DNA of 9,558 nucleotides, taken from the NCBI GenBank assembly GCA_900319595.1, contig ONOZ01000119.1:1-9558 (forward strand), given 5' to 3'. The position numbers were made by a program, and so were the translations under genes. The notes under the pieces were generated by a model that was not told the DNA's origin, did no database searches, and saw only the letters and a list, made by a program, of their open reading frames with translations. This document shows positions 1-7,716 of this stretch, one piece after another (the stretch's first letter is position 1; every line of letters starts with the position of its first letter). This DNA comes from an uncultured Bacteroidales bacterium (GTDB lineage: Bacteria > Bacteroidota > Bacteroidia > Bacteroidales > P3).

Positions 1-890
1 AAGCGATTGTTACGAATTATGACCCTACGGTACAAATCATTCAAATCACTTGTAGCAAAACGTCCTCCATCCAATGGAACCAACGGTCTTAACTCTGGCG
101 GAATAACAGGAACAACCTTAATAACCATCCATTCCGGGCGATTTTCTAAACCTCGTTGTTCCATCTTTATCATAGATTCTCTAAAAGATTCAACGACATT
201 TAAACGTTTCAATGTTTCTTTTTTACGTTGCATAGAAGTCTCTTTACTTGCGGCATCTCTTAACTGATAAGATAGTGCATTTATGTCCAAACTTCTCAAG
301 ATTTCATAAAGAGCCTCCCCTCCCATCTTCGCAACAAATTTGCTAGGGTCATCATCTGGAAGATATTGATTCTCTTCTGGAAGTGAATCCAAAATATTCT
401 GATATTCCTCTTCCATCAATAAATCTAGCCTATTGACTCCGTCTTTCTCTGCAACACCTGGACTGATTACTATATATTTTTCATAATAAATAACTTGCTC
501 TAATTTCTTACTCTGCAATCCTATTAACGCTCCTATCTTATTTGGCAATGAACGGAAAAACCATATATGTGCAACAGGAACAACTAGTTGTATATGTCCC
601 ATACGTTCTCTTCTTACTTTCTTTTCCGTAACCTCTACACCACAACGGTCGCAAGTTATACCCTTGTATCTAATCCTCTTATACTTACCACAACTACATT
701 CCCAATCCTTGACCGGTCCAAATATTCTCTCACAAAACAAGCCATCCTTCTCTGGTTTATATGTTCTGTAGTTAATAGTTTCAGGCTTGGTTACCTCTCC
801 TCTAGATCTTTCAAGTATAGATTCAGGAGAAGCCAAACTTATAGTCATCGATTGGAAAAGTCCATTATTATCTTTATTCATTAAAGCCAT
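1..890 (-). CDS. rpoC: RNA polymerase subunit beta' (N-terminal part, runs off the window)
   Basis: This is the largest subunit of core RNA polymerase, which forms the clamp and half of the active-site cleft. Translating the minus strand from the ATG at 890 gives 296 codons plus two bases with no stop. The reading frame opens MALMNKDNNG and continues with the family block ASPESILERS. The clamp zinc site is visible as C65, C67, C80 and C83 (CxC-x12-CxxC). Residues 263-296 hold the invariant switch/lid region with PPELRPLVPLDGGRFAT and DLNDLYRRV. The catalytic NADFDGD motif lies beyond the window edge and cannot be checked. The gene starts 32 bases after the rpoB stop, so it is co-transcribed with rpoB. 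A linker at about residues 236-251 is a few residues longer than the Bacteroides version I remember. The truncation is due to the window, not a mutation. Confidence 0.98.
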   Translation of the reverse strand, partial: MALMNKDNNGLFQSMTISLASPESILERSRGEVTKPETINYRTYKPEKDGLFCERIFGPVKDWECSCGKYKRIRYKGITCDRCGVEVTEKKVRRERMGHIQLVVPVAHIWFFRSLPNKIGALIGLQSKKLEQVIYYEKYIVISPGVAEKDGVNRLDLLMEEEYQNILDSLPEENQYLPDDDPSKFVAKMGGEALYEILRSLDINALSYQLRDAASKETSMQRKKETLKRLNVVESFRESMIKMEQRGLENRPEWMVIKVVPVIPPELRPLVPLDGGRFATSDLNDLYRRVIIRNNR

Positions 891-922
891 AATTCTAATA
901 TATTATTTTGTGGTTATCTCTT

Positions 923-3900
923 TTAATTAAATGTTATCTCAAGATTTAAGCCTCGTAACTCGTGAACAAGAACATTGAATGACTCTGGAAGTCCAGGTGT
1001 TGGCATATTATCCCCCTTAACAATAGCCTCATAAGTCTTTGCTCGTCCTGTTACATCATCAGACTTAACAGTCAACATTTCCTGCAGAACATGAGATGCT
1101 CCGTATGCCTCTAATGCCCAAACCTCCATTTCTCCGAAACGCTGTCCTCCAAATTGTGCCTTACCTCCCAAAGGTTGTTGCGTAATCAAAGAATAAGGAC
1201 CTATACTACGAGCATGCATCTTGTCGTCTATCATATGGTGTAGCTTAAGCATGTACACATATCCTACAGTTGCAGGTTGATCAAATTGCTCACCCGACTC
1301 TCCATCGTACAGATAGCATTTTCCATTCAACGGCAATCCAGCTTCCACTAATTGCTCATTAACTTGTTCCAATGTCGCTCCATTAAAGATAGGTGTTTGA
1401 TATATTCTTCCTAATTCATGTCCTGCCCAACCCAAGATGGTCTCAAATATCTGTCCTAAATTCATTCGGCTTGGTACTCCTAACGGATTCAATACAATAT
1501 CTACAGGTTTTCCATTTGGCAAGAACGGCATATCTTCTTCTCTAACTATCTTTGCCACAATCCCTTTATTGCCATGACGACCCGACATCTTATCGCCAAC
1601 CTTCAATTTACGCTTCTTGGCAATATATATCTTGGCAATTTTGACTATACCAGCAGGTAAATCATCTCCTATAGTCTGTGCAAATTGCTCTCTTGCCAAC
1701 TTACTCTGCAATCTTCTATATTCTAAACTATAATTATTAAGCAAAAGTTTAATAAGTTCATTAGTTTGTGCATCATCTGTCCAATTGCTATAATTTATGG
1801 TAGTATAGTCTATGGAAGTAAGAAGTTTTTGAGAAAATTTCACCTTCTTTGGTACAATTTCTTGACCATAATTAGTATATACTCCATTAGAAATCCTACT
1901 TGTCAGCAATATACTAAGTTTTCCAATTAACGTATTTTTTAGTTGCTGTGACTTATCTTCAAAATTATCCCTTAATTGCTTTAATATAAGTTTATCGCGT
2001 TGTCTTGCTTCTCTATCTTTTAAGAAACGTTCAAACAATTTTGTATCTATAACAACCCCATTTACAGAAGGTGGTACTTTCAATGAAGCATCTTTTACAT
2101 CTCCAGCTTTATCGCCAAAAATAGCCGACAATAACTTCTCCTCTGGAGTAGGATCACTCTCCCCCTTTGGAGTAATCTTTCCAACTAGAATGTCGCCTTC
2201 TTTGACAACCGCACCAACTCTTATTATACCATTTTCGTCAAGATCTTTTGTCGCATCCAAACTAACGTTAGGAATATCTTTCGTAAGTTCCTCCAGACCT
2301 CGCTTAGTTTCTCTTACCTCTGTAATAAATTCATCTATATGGACAGAAGTAAACCAATCTTCCTTAACAACCTTTTCAGAAATTACAATAGCATCCTCAT
2401 AATTGTATCCTTTCCATGGCATAAAGGCGACTTGTAAGTTTCTTCCCAAAGACAAAACTCCTCGACTTGTTGCATAACCTTCACAAAGAATCTGTCCTTT
2501 TTTTACTTTATCACCCTTCTCTACAATAGGACGAAGATTGATTACTGTAGAATCATTGGTTTTTCTAAATTTCACCAAATCATATACGGTCTTATCTGAA
2601 TCAAAAGATACAAGCCTTTCATCCTCTTCTCTATCGTAAATAACAACGATTCGTCTTGCATCAACAAAATCCACAATGCCGTCTTTATCCGCTTTTAGTA
2701 AATTTCTAGAATCTAACGCAACATAGGACTCTATTCCCGTTCCCACTATAGGTATCTGTGGATTTAACAGAGGGACAGCTTGACGCATCATGTTAGATCC
2801 CATCAATGCACGGTTAGCATCATCGTGTTCCAAGAAAGGAATTAAAGACGCTGCAATAGAAGCAATCTGATTAGGAGCAATATCCAACAAATCTACTTCC
2901 TCTGGAGATACAATTGGAAAATCAGCCTCTTTTCTTGCTTTAACTCTTCTATCTGCTATATGTCCTGTCTCATCTATATTCGTAATTGCTTGAGCTACAA
3001 TTTTGTTTTCCTCCTCTTCTGCCGTCAAATAAATTGGTCCTTGTGCGTACAGAACACGTCCATCCTTCACTGAGTAGTAAGGAGTTTCTATAAACCCTAA
3101 TGAATTTATCTTTGCAAATACACTTAAGGAAGAAATCAAACCAATATTCGGTCCTTCAGGTGTTTCTATTGTACAAAGACGCCCATAGTGTGTATAGTGC
3201 ACGTCTCGCACTTCAAACCCGGCACGCTCCCTAGATAACCCACCTGGACCTAATGCAGAAATACGACGTTTATGAGTCAATTCTGCCAATGGATTTGTTT
3301 GATCCATAAATTGAGATAACTGATTAGTCCCAAAGAAAGAGTTGATAACAGAAGATAGTGTTTTTGCGTTAATCAAATCTGTAGGAGAGAATACTTCATT
3401 GTCTCTAACATTCATTCTTTCCCTTATGGTTCTTGCCATACGCGATAAACCGATCCCAAATTGTGCCAACAACTGCTCTCCTACTGTACGAACACGTCTA
3501 TTGCTTAAGTGATCAATATCATCTACTTCCGTCTTAGAGTTGATAAGCTCTATCAAATACCTTATGATTGATATAATATCTTCATTTGTAAGTACTCTAA
3601 TATTAGGATCTACGTGCAAATCCAACTTCCTATTAATCTTGTACCTACCTACACCTCCTAAATCGTAACGCTTTTCAGAAAAGAATAATTTATCAATTAC
3701 ATCTCTTGCCGTCTGTTCGTCCGGCGGTTCAGCCGAACGTAATTGTCGGTAAATATACTCTACAGCCTCCTTGGCATTATTAGCTGTATCTTTTTGCAAA
3801 GTATTAAATATTATGGAATAATCAGTACTCGCTCCATCTTCTTTGTGAAGTAAGACAGATTTTATCCCAGCATCCAATATTTTATCAATATCTTCTGCCT

Positions 3901-4726
3901 GTAATTCTTTTTCTCTATCAATAATAACTTCTGTTCTTTCTATGGAAACTACTTCTCCTATATCCTCATCAACAAAATCTTCCACCCAAGAACGAACAAC
4001 TCTGGCAGCAAGTCTTCTACCTACATATTTTTTTAGGTTCACTTTTGAGGCTTTTACTTCTTCTGCCAAATCAAATATCTCCAAAATATCTTTATCCGTT
4101 TCATAACCTATCGCTCTAAGTAATGTCGTTACTGGAAGTTTCTTTTTTCTATCGATATAGGCATACATAACATTATTTATGTCTGTAGTAAACTCCATCC
4201 ATGAGCCCTTGAATGGAATAATTCTTGCAGAGTATAACTGCATCCCGTTATTGTGCGTAGAAGTACCAAAGAACACTCCAGGAGAACGATGCAACTGTGA
4301 AACAACCACACGCTCGGCACCATTGATAACAAATGTACCCTTAGGTGTCATATAAGGAATCATTCCCAAATAGACATCCTGAATTATGGTCTCAAAATCT
4401 TCGTGTTCCTCGTCTGTACAATACAGTTTTAATTTTGCCTTTAGTGGAACAGAAAATGTCAAACCACGCTCTATACATTCTTCTATTGAGTATCTCGGAG
4501 CGTCTATAAAATAATCTATGAACTCCAATACAAAATTATTTCTAGCATCACTTATTGGAAAGTTTTCAGAAAATACTCTGTACAATCCTTCATTTTTACG
4601 ATTCTCAGAATCTGTTTCTAATTGAAAAAAGTCTCTAAAAGACTTCAACTGAATATCAAGAAAATCGGGATATTCAAGTTTTTTTACAGTTGCAAAACTG
4701 ACTATATTTGAATTATTGTCTGCCAA
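923..4726 (-). CDS. rpoB: RNA polymerase subunit beta
   Basis: This is the second-largest RNA polymerase subunit, which shares the active site with beta' and is the target of rifampicin. It has 1267 residues, close to the about 1270 usual in Bacteroidales. Visible blocks in order are: the N-terminal protrusion with LEYPDFLDIQLKSF (18-31) and GAERVVVSQLHRSPG (136-150); the rifampicin pocket at 464-493; ETPEGPNIGL (521-530); GYNYEDAI with acidic E777/D778 (773-780); a lineage-variable insert at about 900-1018; GDKMSGRHGNKG with K1046 and K1054 (1044-1055); and the C-terminal GGKAQFGGQRFGEMEVWALE. Rifampicin-contact positions equivalent to E. coli Q513, D516, H526, R529, S531 and L533 keep the sensitive residues. 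The start codon is TTG: no in-frame ATG lies between the upstream in-frame TAG (4754-4756) and codon 122, and this TTG places the N terminus where Bacteroides RpoB begins. The stop is TAA. No Shine-Dalgarno sequence is visible. Confidence 0.98.
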   Translation of the reverse strand: MADNNSNIVSFATVKKLEYPDFLDIQLKSFRDFFQLETDSENRKNEGLYRVFSENFPISDARNNFVLEFIDYFIDAPRYSIEECIERGLTFSVPLKAKLKLYCTDEEHEDFETIIQDVYLGMIPYMTPKGTFVINGAERVVVSQLHRSPGVFFGTSTHNNGMQLYSARIIPFKGSWMEFTTDINNVMYAYIDRKKKLPVTTLLRAIGYETDKDILEIFDLAEEVKASKVNLKKYVGRRLAARVVRSWVEDFVDEDIGEVVSIERTEVIIDREKELQAEDIDKILDAGIKSVLLHKEDGASTDYSIIFNTLQKDTANNAKEAVEYIYRQLRSAEPPDEQTARDVIDKLFFSEKRYDLGGVGRYKINRKLDLHVDPNIRVLTNEDIISIIRYLIELINSKTEVDDIDHLSNRRVRTVGEQLLAQFGIGLSRMARTIRERMNVRDNEVFSPTDLINAKTLSSVINSFFGTNQLSQFMDQTNPLAELTHKRRISALGPGGLSRERAGFEVRDVHYTHYGRLCTIETPEGPNIGLISSLSVFAKINSLGFIETPYYSVKDGRVLYAQGPIYLTAEEEENKIVAQAITNIDETGHIADRRVKARKEADFPIVSPEEVDLLDIAPNQIASIAASLIPFLEHDDANRALMGSNMMRQAVPLLNPQIPIVGTGIESYVALDSRNLLKADKDGIVDFVDARRIVVIYDREEDERLVSFDSDKTVYDLVKFRKTNDSTVINLRPIVEKGDKVKKGQILCEGYATSRGVLSLGRNLQVAFMPWKGYNYEDAIVISEKVVKEDWFTSVHIDEFITEVRETKRGLEELTKDIPNVSLDATKDLDENGIIRVGAVVKEGDILVGKITPKGESDPTPEEKLLSAIFGDKAGDVKDASLKVPPSVNGVVIDTKLFERFLKDREARQRDKLILKQLRDNFEDKSQQLKNTLIGKLSILLTSRISNGVYTNYGQEIVPKKVKFSQKLLTSIDYTTINYSNWTDDAQTNELIKLLLNNYSLEYRRLQSKLAREQFAQTIGDDLPAGIVKIAKIYIAKKRKLKVGDKMSGRHGNKGIVAKIVREEDMPFLPNGKPVDIVLNPLGVPSRMNLGQIFETILGWAGHELGRIYQTPIFNGATLEQVNEQLVEAGLPLNGKCYLYDGESGEQFDQPATVGYVYMLKLHHMIDDKMHARSIGPYSLITQQPLGGKAQFGGQRFGEMEVWALEAYGASHVLQEMLTVKSDDVTGRAKTYEAIVKGDNMPTPGLPESFNVLVHELRGLNLEITFN

Positions 4727-4773
4727 GGTATTAAAAATTATAAAGATTAAAAACTATTTCTTTTTCGTGTAAA

Positions 4774-4803
4774 CGAATCTACGTTCTTTTCTTACAATGC
4801 AAA
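4774..4803 (-). promoter_or_regulatory. Possible Bacteroidota-type promoter before rpoB
   Basis: On the minus strand TTTG (4803-4800) is followed after 18 bases by TAGATTCG (4781-4774). The known Bacteroides primary-sigma consensus is TTTG near -33 and TAnnTTTG near -7, so this matches with one mismatch in the -7 element. It sits just after the hairpin at 4808-4846 and would start RNA about 40-50 bases before the rpoB start codon. I found no exact TAnnTTTG in any intergenic gap of the window. The match is short and AT-rich DNA gives such hits by chance, so this is tentative. Confidence 0.25.
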
Positions 4804-4807
4804 ACAA

Positions 4808-4846
4808 GGAACAGCTACTCCCAAAATTTGAGAGTATACCTGTTCC
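4808..4846 (-). terminator. Hairpin between rplL and rpoB (attenuator or processing site)
   Basis: An inverted repeat has outer arms of 7 bp (GGAACAG and CTGTTCC, at 4840-4846 and 4808-4814 on the minus strand). An inner 5-bp stem (TACTC and GAGTA) follows after a small asymmetric internal loop, closing an 11-base loop. Downstream RNA reads UUGUUUUGC, a broken U-rich tract. E. coli has a partial attenuator and an RNase III site at the same place, which lowers rpoBC output relative to the ribosomal proteins. A similar role here is inferred from position and shape. It could equally be a weak terminator or only a processing signal. Confidence 0.55.
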
Positions 4847-4876
4847 ACTATTCATCATCGGTTGCGGTGAAATGTT

Positions 4877-5248
4877 TTATTTAATTTCAACCTTTGCACC
4901 AGCTTCTTCTAATGCAGCTTTTAACGATTCAGCTTCCTCTTTCGTTACACCCTCTTTCAATGTCTTAGGAGCACTATCTACTAGTTCTTTTGCTTCTTTC
5001 AAACCAAGACTACAAAGGTCTTTAACGTGTTTTACGACATTCAATTTAGAAGGTCCAACCTCAGCTAAAATAACATCAAATGATGTCTTTTCTTCTGCTG
5101 CTGCACCACCAGCTTCACCCGCTGCAACAGCAACGGTTGCAACTGCTGGTTCTATGCCATATTCTTCTTTTAATATGTCCCCAAGTTCTTTTGCTTCTTT
5201 TATAGACAAATTAACTAATTGTTCTGCTAATGCTTTTAGATCTGCCAT
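4877..5248 (-). CDS. rplL: 50S ribosomal protein L7/L12 (bL12)
   Basis: This acidic stalk protein is present on the ribosome as dimers attached to L10, and recruits and activates the translational GTPases. Its 123 residues match the family length. Residues 1-35 form the dimerisation and L10-binding domain. Residues 36-54 are an Ala/Gly/Glu-rich hinge, visible as AVAAGEAGGAAAEE. Residues 55-123 are the globular factor-binding domain, with FDVILAEVGPSKLNVVK and the helix LGLKEAKELVDSAPKTLKEG. It starts with ATG 46 bases after the rplJ stop, behind an A-rich leader without a Shine-Dalgarno sequence. It must be made in several-fold excess over L10, so the following gap with its hairpin probably separates its expression from rpoB. 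Confidence 0.99.
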   Translation of the reverse strand: MADLKALAEQLVNLSIKEAKELGDILKEEYGIEPAVATVAVAAGEAGGAAAEEKTSFDVILAEVGPSKLNVVKHVKDLCSLGLKEAKELVDSAPKTLKEGVTKEEAESLKAALEEAGAKVEIK

Positions 5249-5294
5249 TTTTATTTTATTTTTTTAATGTTTCTAACTAACTTTAACTAATAAT

Positions 5295-5816
5295 TTATTC
5301 TGCTGTCGCAGTTTCTTGTTGCTTATCCTTTCTTTCCTCATTTGCTAATGCACTAACAACATTTCTTATTGGAGATAACAATGCAGAAATAACATCTGCA
5401 ATCAACTCATTCTTGGACTTGATAGCAACAAGTTCATTTAAATGCTCATCGCCGATGTAGAATTCCTCCTCAACGTACGCGGATTTCAAAAGAGGTTTTT
5501 CTTTCTTATCTTTTTGATTACGAAACTCTTTTATCAATTTTGCAGGAGCATTGTTTACTTTGGACAACATCAAAGAGGTTTGACCCTTAAACGTAGGAAA
5601 CATCTGAGAATAGTCCATCTCCAAACTTTCTACAGCTTTCTTTAGAAAAGCATTCTTAACCACCAAAAGCTTTATCTCTTTCTTAAAACAAGCCCTTCTC
5701 AATGCTGCCGTATCTTTAGCATCCAATCCTTCCAAATCAACAACGTAAAGATAAGGATATTCTTTAATCTGCTGTCCTATTAATTCTATTAGTCTGCCTT
5801 TATCTTCTCTTTTCAT
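5295..5816 (-). CDS. rplJ: 50S ribosomal protein L10 (uL10)
   Basis: L10 is the base of the ribosomal stalk. Its N-terminal domain binds 23S rRNA next to L11, and its C-terminal helix carries the L7/L12 dimers. The 173-residue product opens MKREDKGRLIELIGQQIKEY and shows the family signature TAALRRACFKKEIKLLVVKN at about 37-56. The stretch with VAIKSKNELIADVISALLSPIRNVVSAL corresponds to the stalk helix region, followed by a charged Lys/Gln/Glu-rich tail. The ATG lies only 20 bases after the rplA stop, so there is no room for the long L10-binding mRNA leader known from E. coli and Bacillus. It is co-transcribed with rplA and rplL. Confidence 0.98.
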   Translation of the reverse strand: MKREDKGRLIELIGQQIKEYPYLYVVDLEGLDAKDTAALRRACFKKEIKLLVVKNAFLKKAVESLEMDYSQMFPTFKGQTSLMLSKVNNAPAKLIKEFRNQKDKKEKPLLKSAYVEEEFYIGDEHLNELVAIKSKNELIADVISALLSPIRNVVSALANEERKDKQQETATAE

Positions 5817-5836
5817 TTCAGTCTGTATATAAAAGA

Positions 5837-6532
5837 TTATTTACTAATAGTCTTTGCATCAATTTTAACGCCCGGACTCATCGTTGAAGAAACAAATATA
5901 CTCTTCATATATGTTCCCTTTGCTGTAGCAGGTTTTAATTTCTCTATCATACGAATAACCTCTAATGCATTGTCTACAATCTTTTCATCAGAGAAAGACA
6001 TTCTCGCTACACTAGTATGAATAATACCATACTTATCAACTTTGAAATCTATTTTGCCGGCTTTTACCTCTTGGACTGCCTTTGCTATATCCATTGTAAC
6101 TGTGCCGGTTTTAGGATTAGGCATAAGACCACGAGGTCCCAATATTTTACCTAATGCTCCTATCTTAGGCATTACGCTTGGCATAGTAATTATAACATCG
6201 ACATCCGTCCAACCGCCTTTAATCTTGGTTACATATTCGTCTAAACCAACGAAATCGGCTCCGGCGGCCTTCGCTTCTGCTTCTTTGTCTTCTGTGCAGA
6301 GTACAAGAACTTTCTTTGTTTTACCTGTTCCGTGAGGAAGTGTAACAGTACCTCTCACCATCTGGTTAGATTTACGAGGATCTACTCCCAAACGAACATC
6401 TATATCAAAAGATGCATCAAATTTTGTAAAAGTAATGTCTTTCACAATCTTTACTGCCTCTTGCAAACTGTACTCTTTAGAAGAATCAAACTTTTTTAAG
6501 GCCTCTAAAGTTTTTTTCGATTGTTTTGCCAT
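5837..6532 (-). CDS. rplA: 50S ribosomal protein L1 (uL1)
   Basis: L1 forms the mobile L1 stalk that handles deacylated tRNA leaving the E site. In many bacteria it also represses its own operon by binding mRNA. The 231 residues match the usual 230-235. The signature LGPRGLMPNPKTGTV is at 131-145, and the RNA-binding domain ends with STMSPGVKID near the C terminus. The start is ATG, 28 bases downstream of the rplK stop, with an A/T-rich leader and no Shine-Dalgarno sequence. I could not identify an L1-binding rRNA mimic in the leader of rplK, where it sits in E. coli. Confidence 0.99.
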   Translation of the reverse strand: MAKQSKKTLEALKKFDSSKEYSLQEAVKIVKDITFTKFDASFDIDVRLGVDPRKSNQMVRGTVTLPHGTGKTKKVLVLCTEDKEAEAKAAGADFVGLDEYVTKIKGGWTDVDVIITMPSVMPKIGALGKILGPRGLMPNPKTGTVTMDIAKAVQEVKAGKIDFKVDKYGIIHTSVARMSFSDEKIVDNALEVIRMIEKLKPATAKGTYMKSIFVSSTMSPGVKIDAKTISK

Positions 6533-6560
6533 TTTTGTTTTGCAATTTTCTATTTAAATG

Positions 6561-6983
6561 TTACTTAACCGTGATACCCATACTGCGAGCCGTACCGGCA
6601 ACCATTTTCATTGCACTCTCAAGCGTAAAACAGTTTAAATCTACCATTTTTGCTTCAGCAATTTCTTTGACTTGTGCCTGAGTTAAGGATGCAACCTTTT
6701 TACGGTTAGGTTCTCCCGAACCACCTTTTGCTTTAGTTGCCTCCAATATCTGTACAACTACAGGAGGGGTCTTAACAATGAAATCAAAGCTCTTGTCAGT
6801 ATACACGTTTATTATGACAGGTAAAACCTTACCTGCCTGTTTTTGTGTTCTGGCATTGAATTGCTTACAAAACTCCATTATATTCACACCCTTAGCACCT
6901 AAGGCAGGTCCAACGGGAGGAGCTGGATTTGCAGCACCACCTTTGATTTGCAATTTAATTAATCCTGCAACTTCTTTTGCCAT
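6561..6983 (-). CDS. rplK: 50S ribosomal protein L11 (uL11)
   Basis: L11 binds the GTPase-associated centre of 23S rRNA and helps in factor-dependent GTP hydrolysis and RelA activation. The 140-residue product has the N-terminal domain with the proline block PAPPVGPALGAKGVNIMEFC (20-39), where the thiostrepton-contact prolines lie. The C-terminal rRNA-binding domain contains SGEPNRKKVASLTQAQVKEI (89-108) and ends GTARSMGITVK. The segment VVVQILEATKAKG (75-87) is more divergent than the surrounding sequence. The start is ATG. It lies 71 bases after nusG in an A/T-rich gap where I find neither a clear promoter nor a terminator, so it is probably co-transcribed with nusG. Confidence 0.99.
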   Translation of the reverse strand: MAKEVAGLIKLQIKGGAANPAPPVGPALGAKGVNIMEFCKQFNARTQKQAGKVLPVIINVYTDKSFDFIVKTPPVVVQILEATKAKGGSGEPNRKKVASLTQAQVKEIAEAKMVDLNCFTLESAMKMVAGTARSMGITVK

Positions 6984-7054
6984 TTTAATTTACTGCTTTT
7001 ATAAATGTTAATATAAAATTTATTATAATTTAGTTCTATACTATACTTTCCCCT

Positions 7055-7609
7055 TTATTTCACAGAAAATTTCTCTACTTGATAATGGGAAAGCTCTACA
7101 GGAGTTTTTCTTCCAAATATCTTAACTATAACCTTCAACTTTTGTTTTTCGTTATTAACTTCTTCAATAACTCCATCAAAATTCTTAAAGGGCCCGTCAA
7201 TAATTCGTATAGTTTCTCCAGCGATATAACTCTCTTCGGTCAATTCTGCAGCATCTATATTACTATCAACAGTTTTAAGTATTCGTTTGACCTCGCTACT
7301 CAACATCGGTATTGGAGTTCCATCTTTTTCCGCAATGAAATCAAGTACATTTGGAACATTTCTAATAACATGTCCAACCTCGCCCTCTAAATATGCTTCA
7401 ATAAAAACATATCCTGGAAACAAAGTTCTCTCCTTGCTCACTTTCTTACCATTACGTACAGAATAAACTCTTTCAACTGGTATCAAAACATTACCGACAA
7501 GATTATCCAGCTCAAGTCTTCTTATTTCGTTATCAATATATTCCTTTGCCTTCTTTTCTTTGCCAGCAATCGCTTTCAATACATACCATTTTTTAACGTG
7601 TTCACCCAT
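7055..7609 (-). CDS. nusG: Transcription elongation/antitermination factor NusG
   Basis: NusG binds the RNA polymerase clamp and links it to Rho or to ribosomal protein S10. The chosen ATG at 7609 gives 184 residues. The NGN domain covers about 1-105, with KKWYVLKAIAGKE (6-18) and RTLFPGYVFIEAYLEGEVGH (61-80). The KOW domain covers about 128-184, with AGETIRIIDGPFKNFDGVIE and the family ending KIFGRKTPVEL. A TTG three codons upstream (7618) would add MEY. I prefer the ATG because it places KKWYVL at the position seen in Bacteroides NusG. The gap to secE is 107 bases, longer than usual in this cluster, without an evident promoter. Confidence 0.97.
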   Translation of the reverse strand: MGEHVKKWYVLKAIAGKEKKAKEYIDNEIRRLELDNLVGNVLIPVERVYSVRNGKKVSKERTLFPGYVFIEAYLEGEVGHVIRNVPNVLDFIAEKDGTPIPMLSSEVKRILKTVDSNIDAAELTEESYIAGETIRIIDGPFKNFDGVIEEVNNEKQKLKVIVKIFGRKTPVELSHYQVEKFSVK

Positions 7610-7716
7610 GTATTCCAATAGTATTTGAGTAAATTATAATAAAACAAATCTTCTATCGTATCTCAATATTCAAAAGAATTTTTGGGAAGCAAGATATTTT
7701 AGAAAATTTTTAAACT

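Noticed and set aside
588..884. Plus-strand open frame of 98 codons
   Set aside because: It is the complement of the conserved rpoC 5' region and has no recognisable protein features.
913..940. Direct repeat GAGATAAC at the rpoB stop (two copies 20 bases apart)
   Set aside because: It is only eight bases, one copy is coding, and no function is suggested. Chance in AT-rich DNA is sufficient.
4754..4756. TAG read-through giving an extended RpoB
   Set aside because: TAG serves as a normal stop for secE in this window, and RpoB homologues do not carry such an N-terminal extension.
4797..5267. Plus-strand open frame of 156 codons over rplL
   Set aside because: It is antisense to rplL, and its Ala/Ser-rich composition mirrors the GC-richer L7/L12 codons. 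No leader or family match is seen.
6042..6335. Plus-strand open frame over rplA
   Set aside because: It is a shadow of the highly conserved rplA sequence.
6984..7054. Promoter for rplK in the nusG-rplK gap
   Set aside because: Several A/T-rich near matches such as TAAATTTT exist, but none has a TTTG at the right spacing.
7610..7618. TTG start for nusG at 7618
   Set aside because: It adds only MEY upstream of an ATG that places KKWYVL at its normal position.
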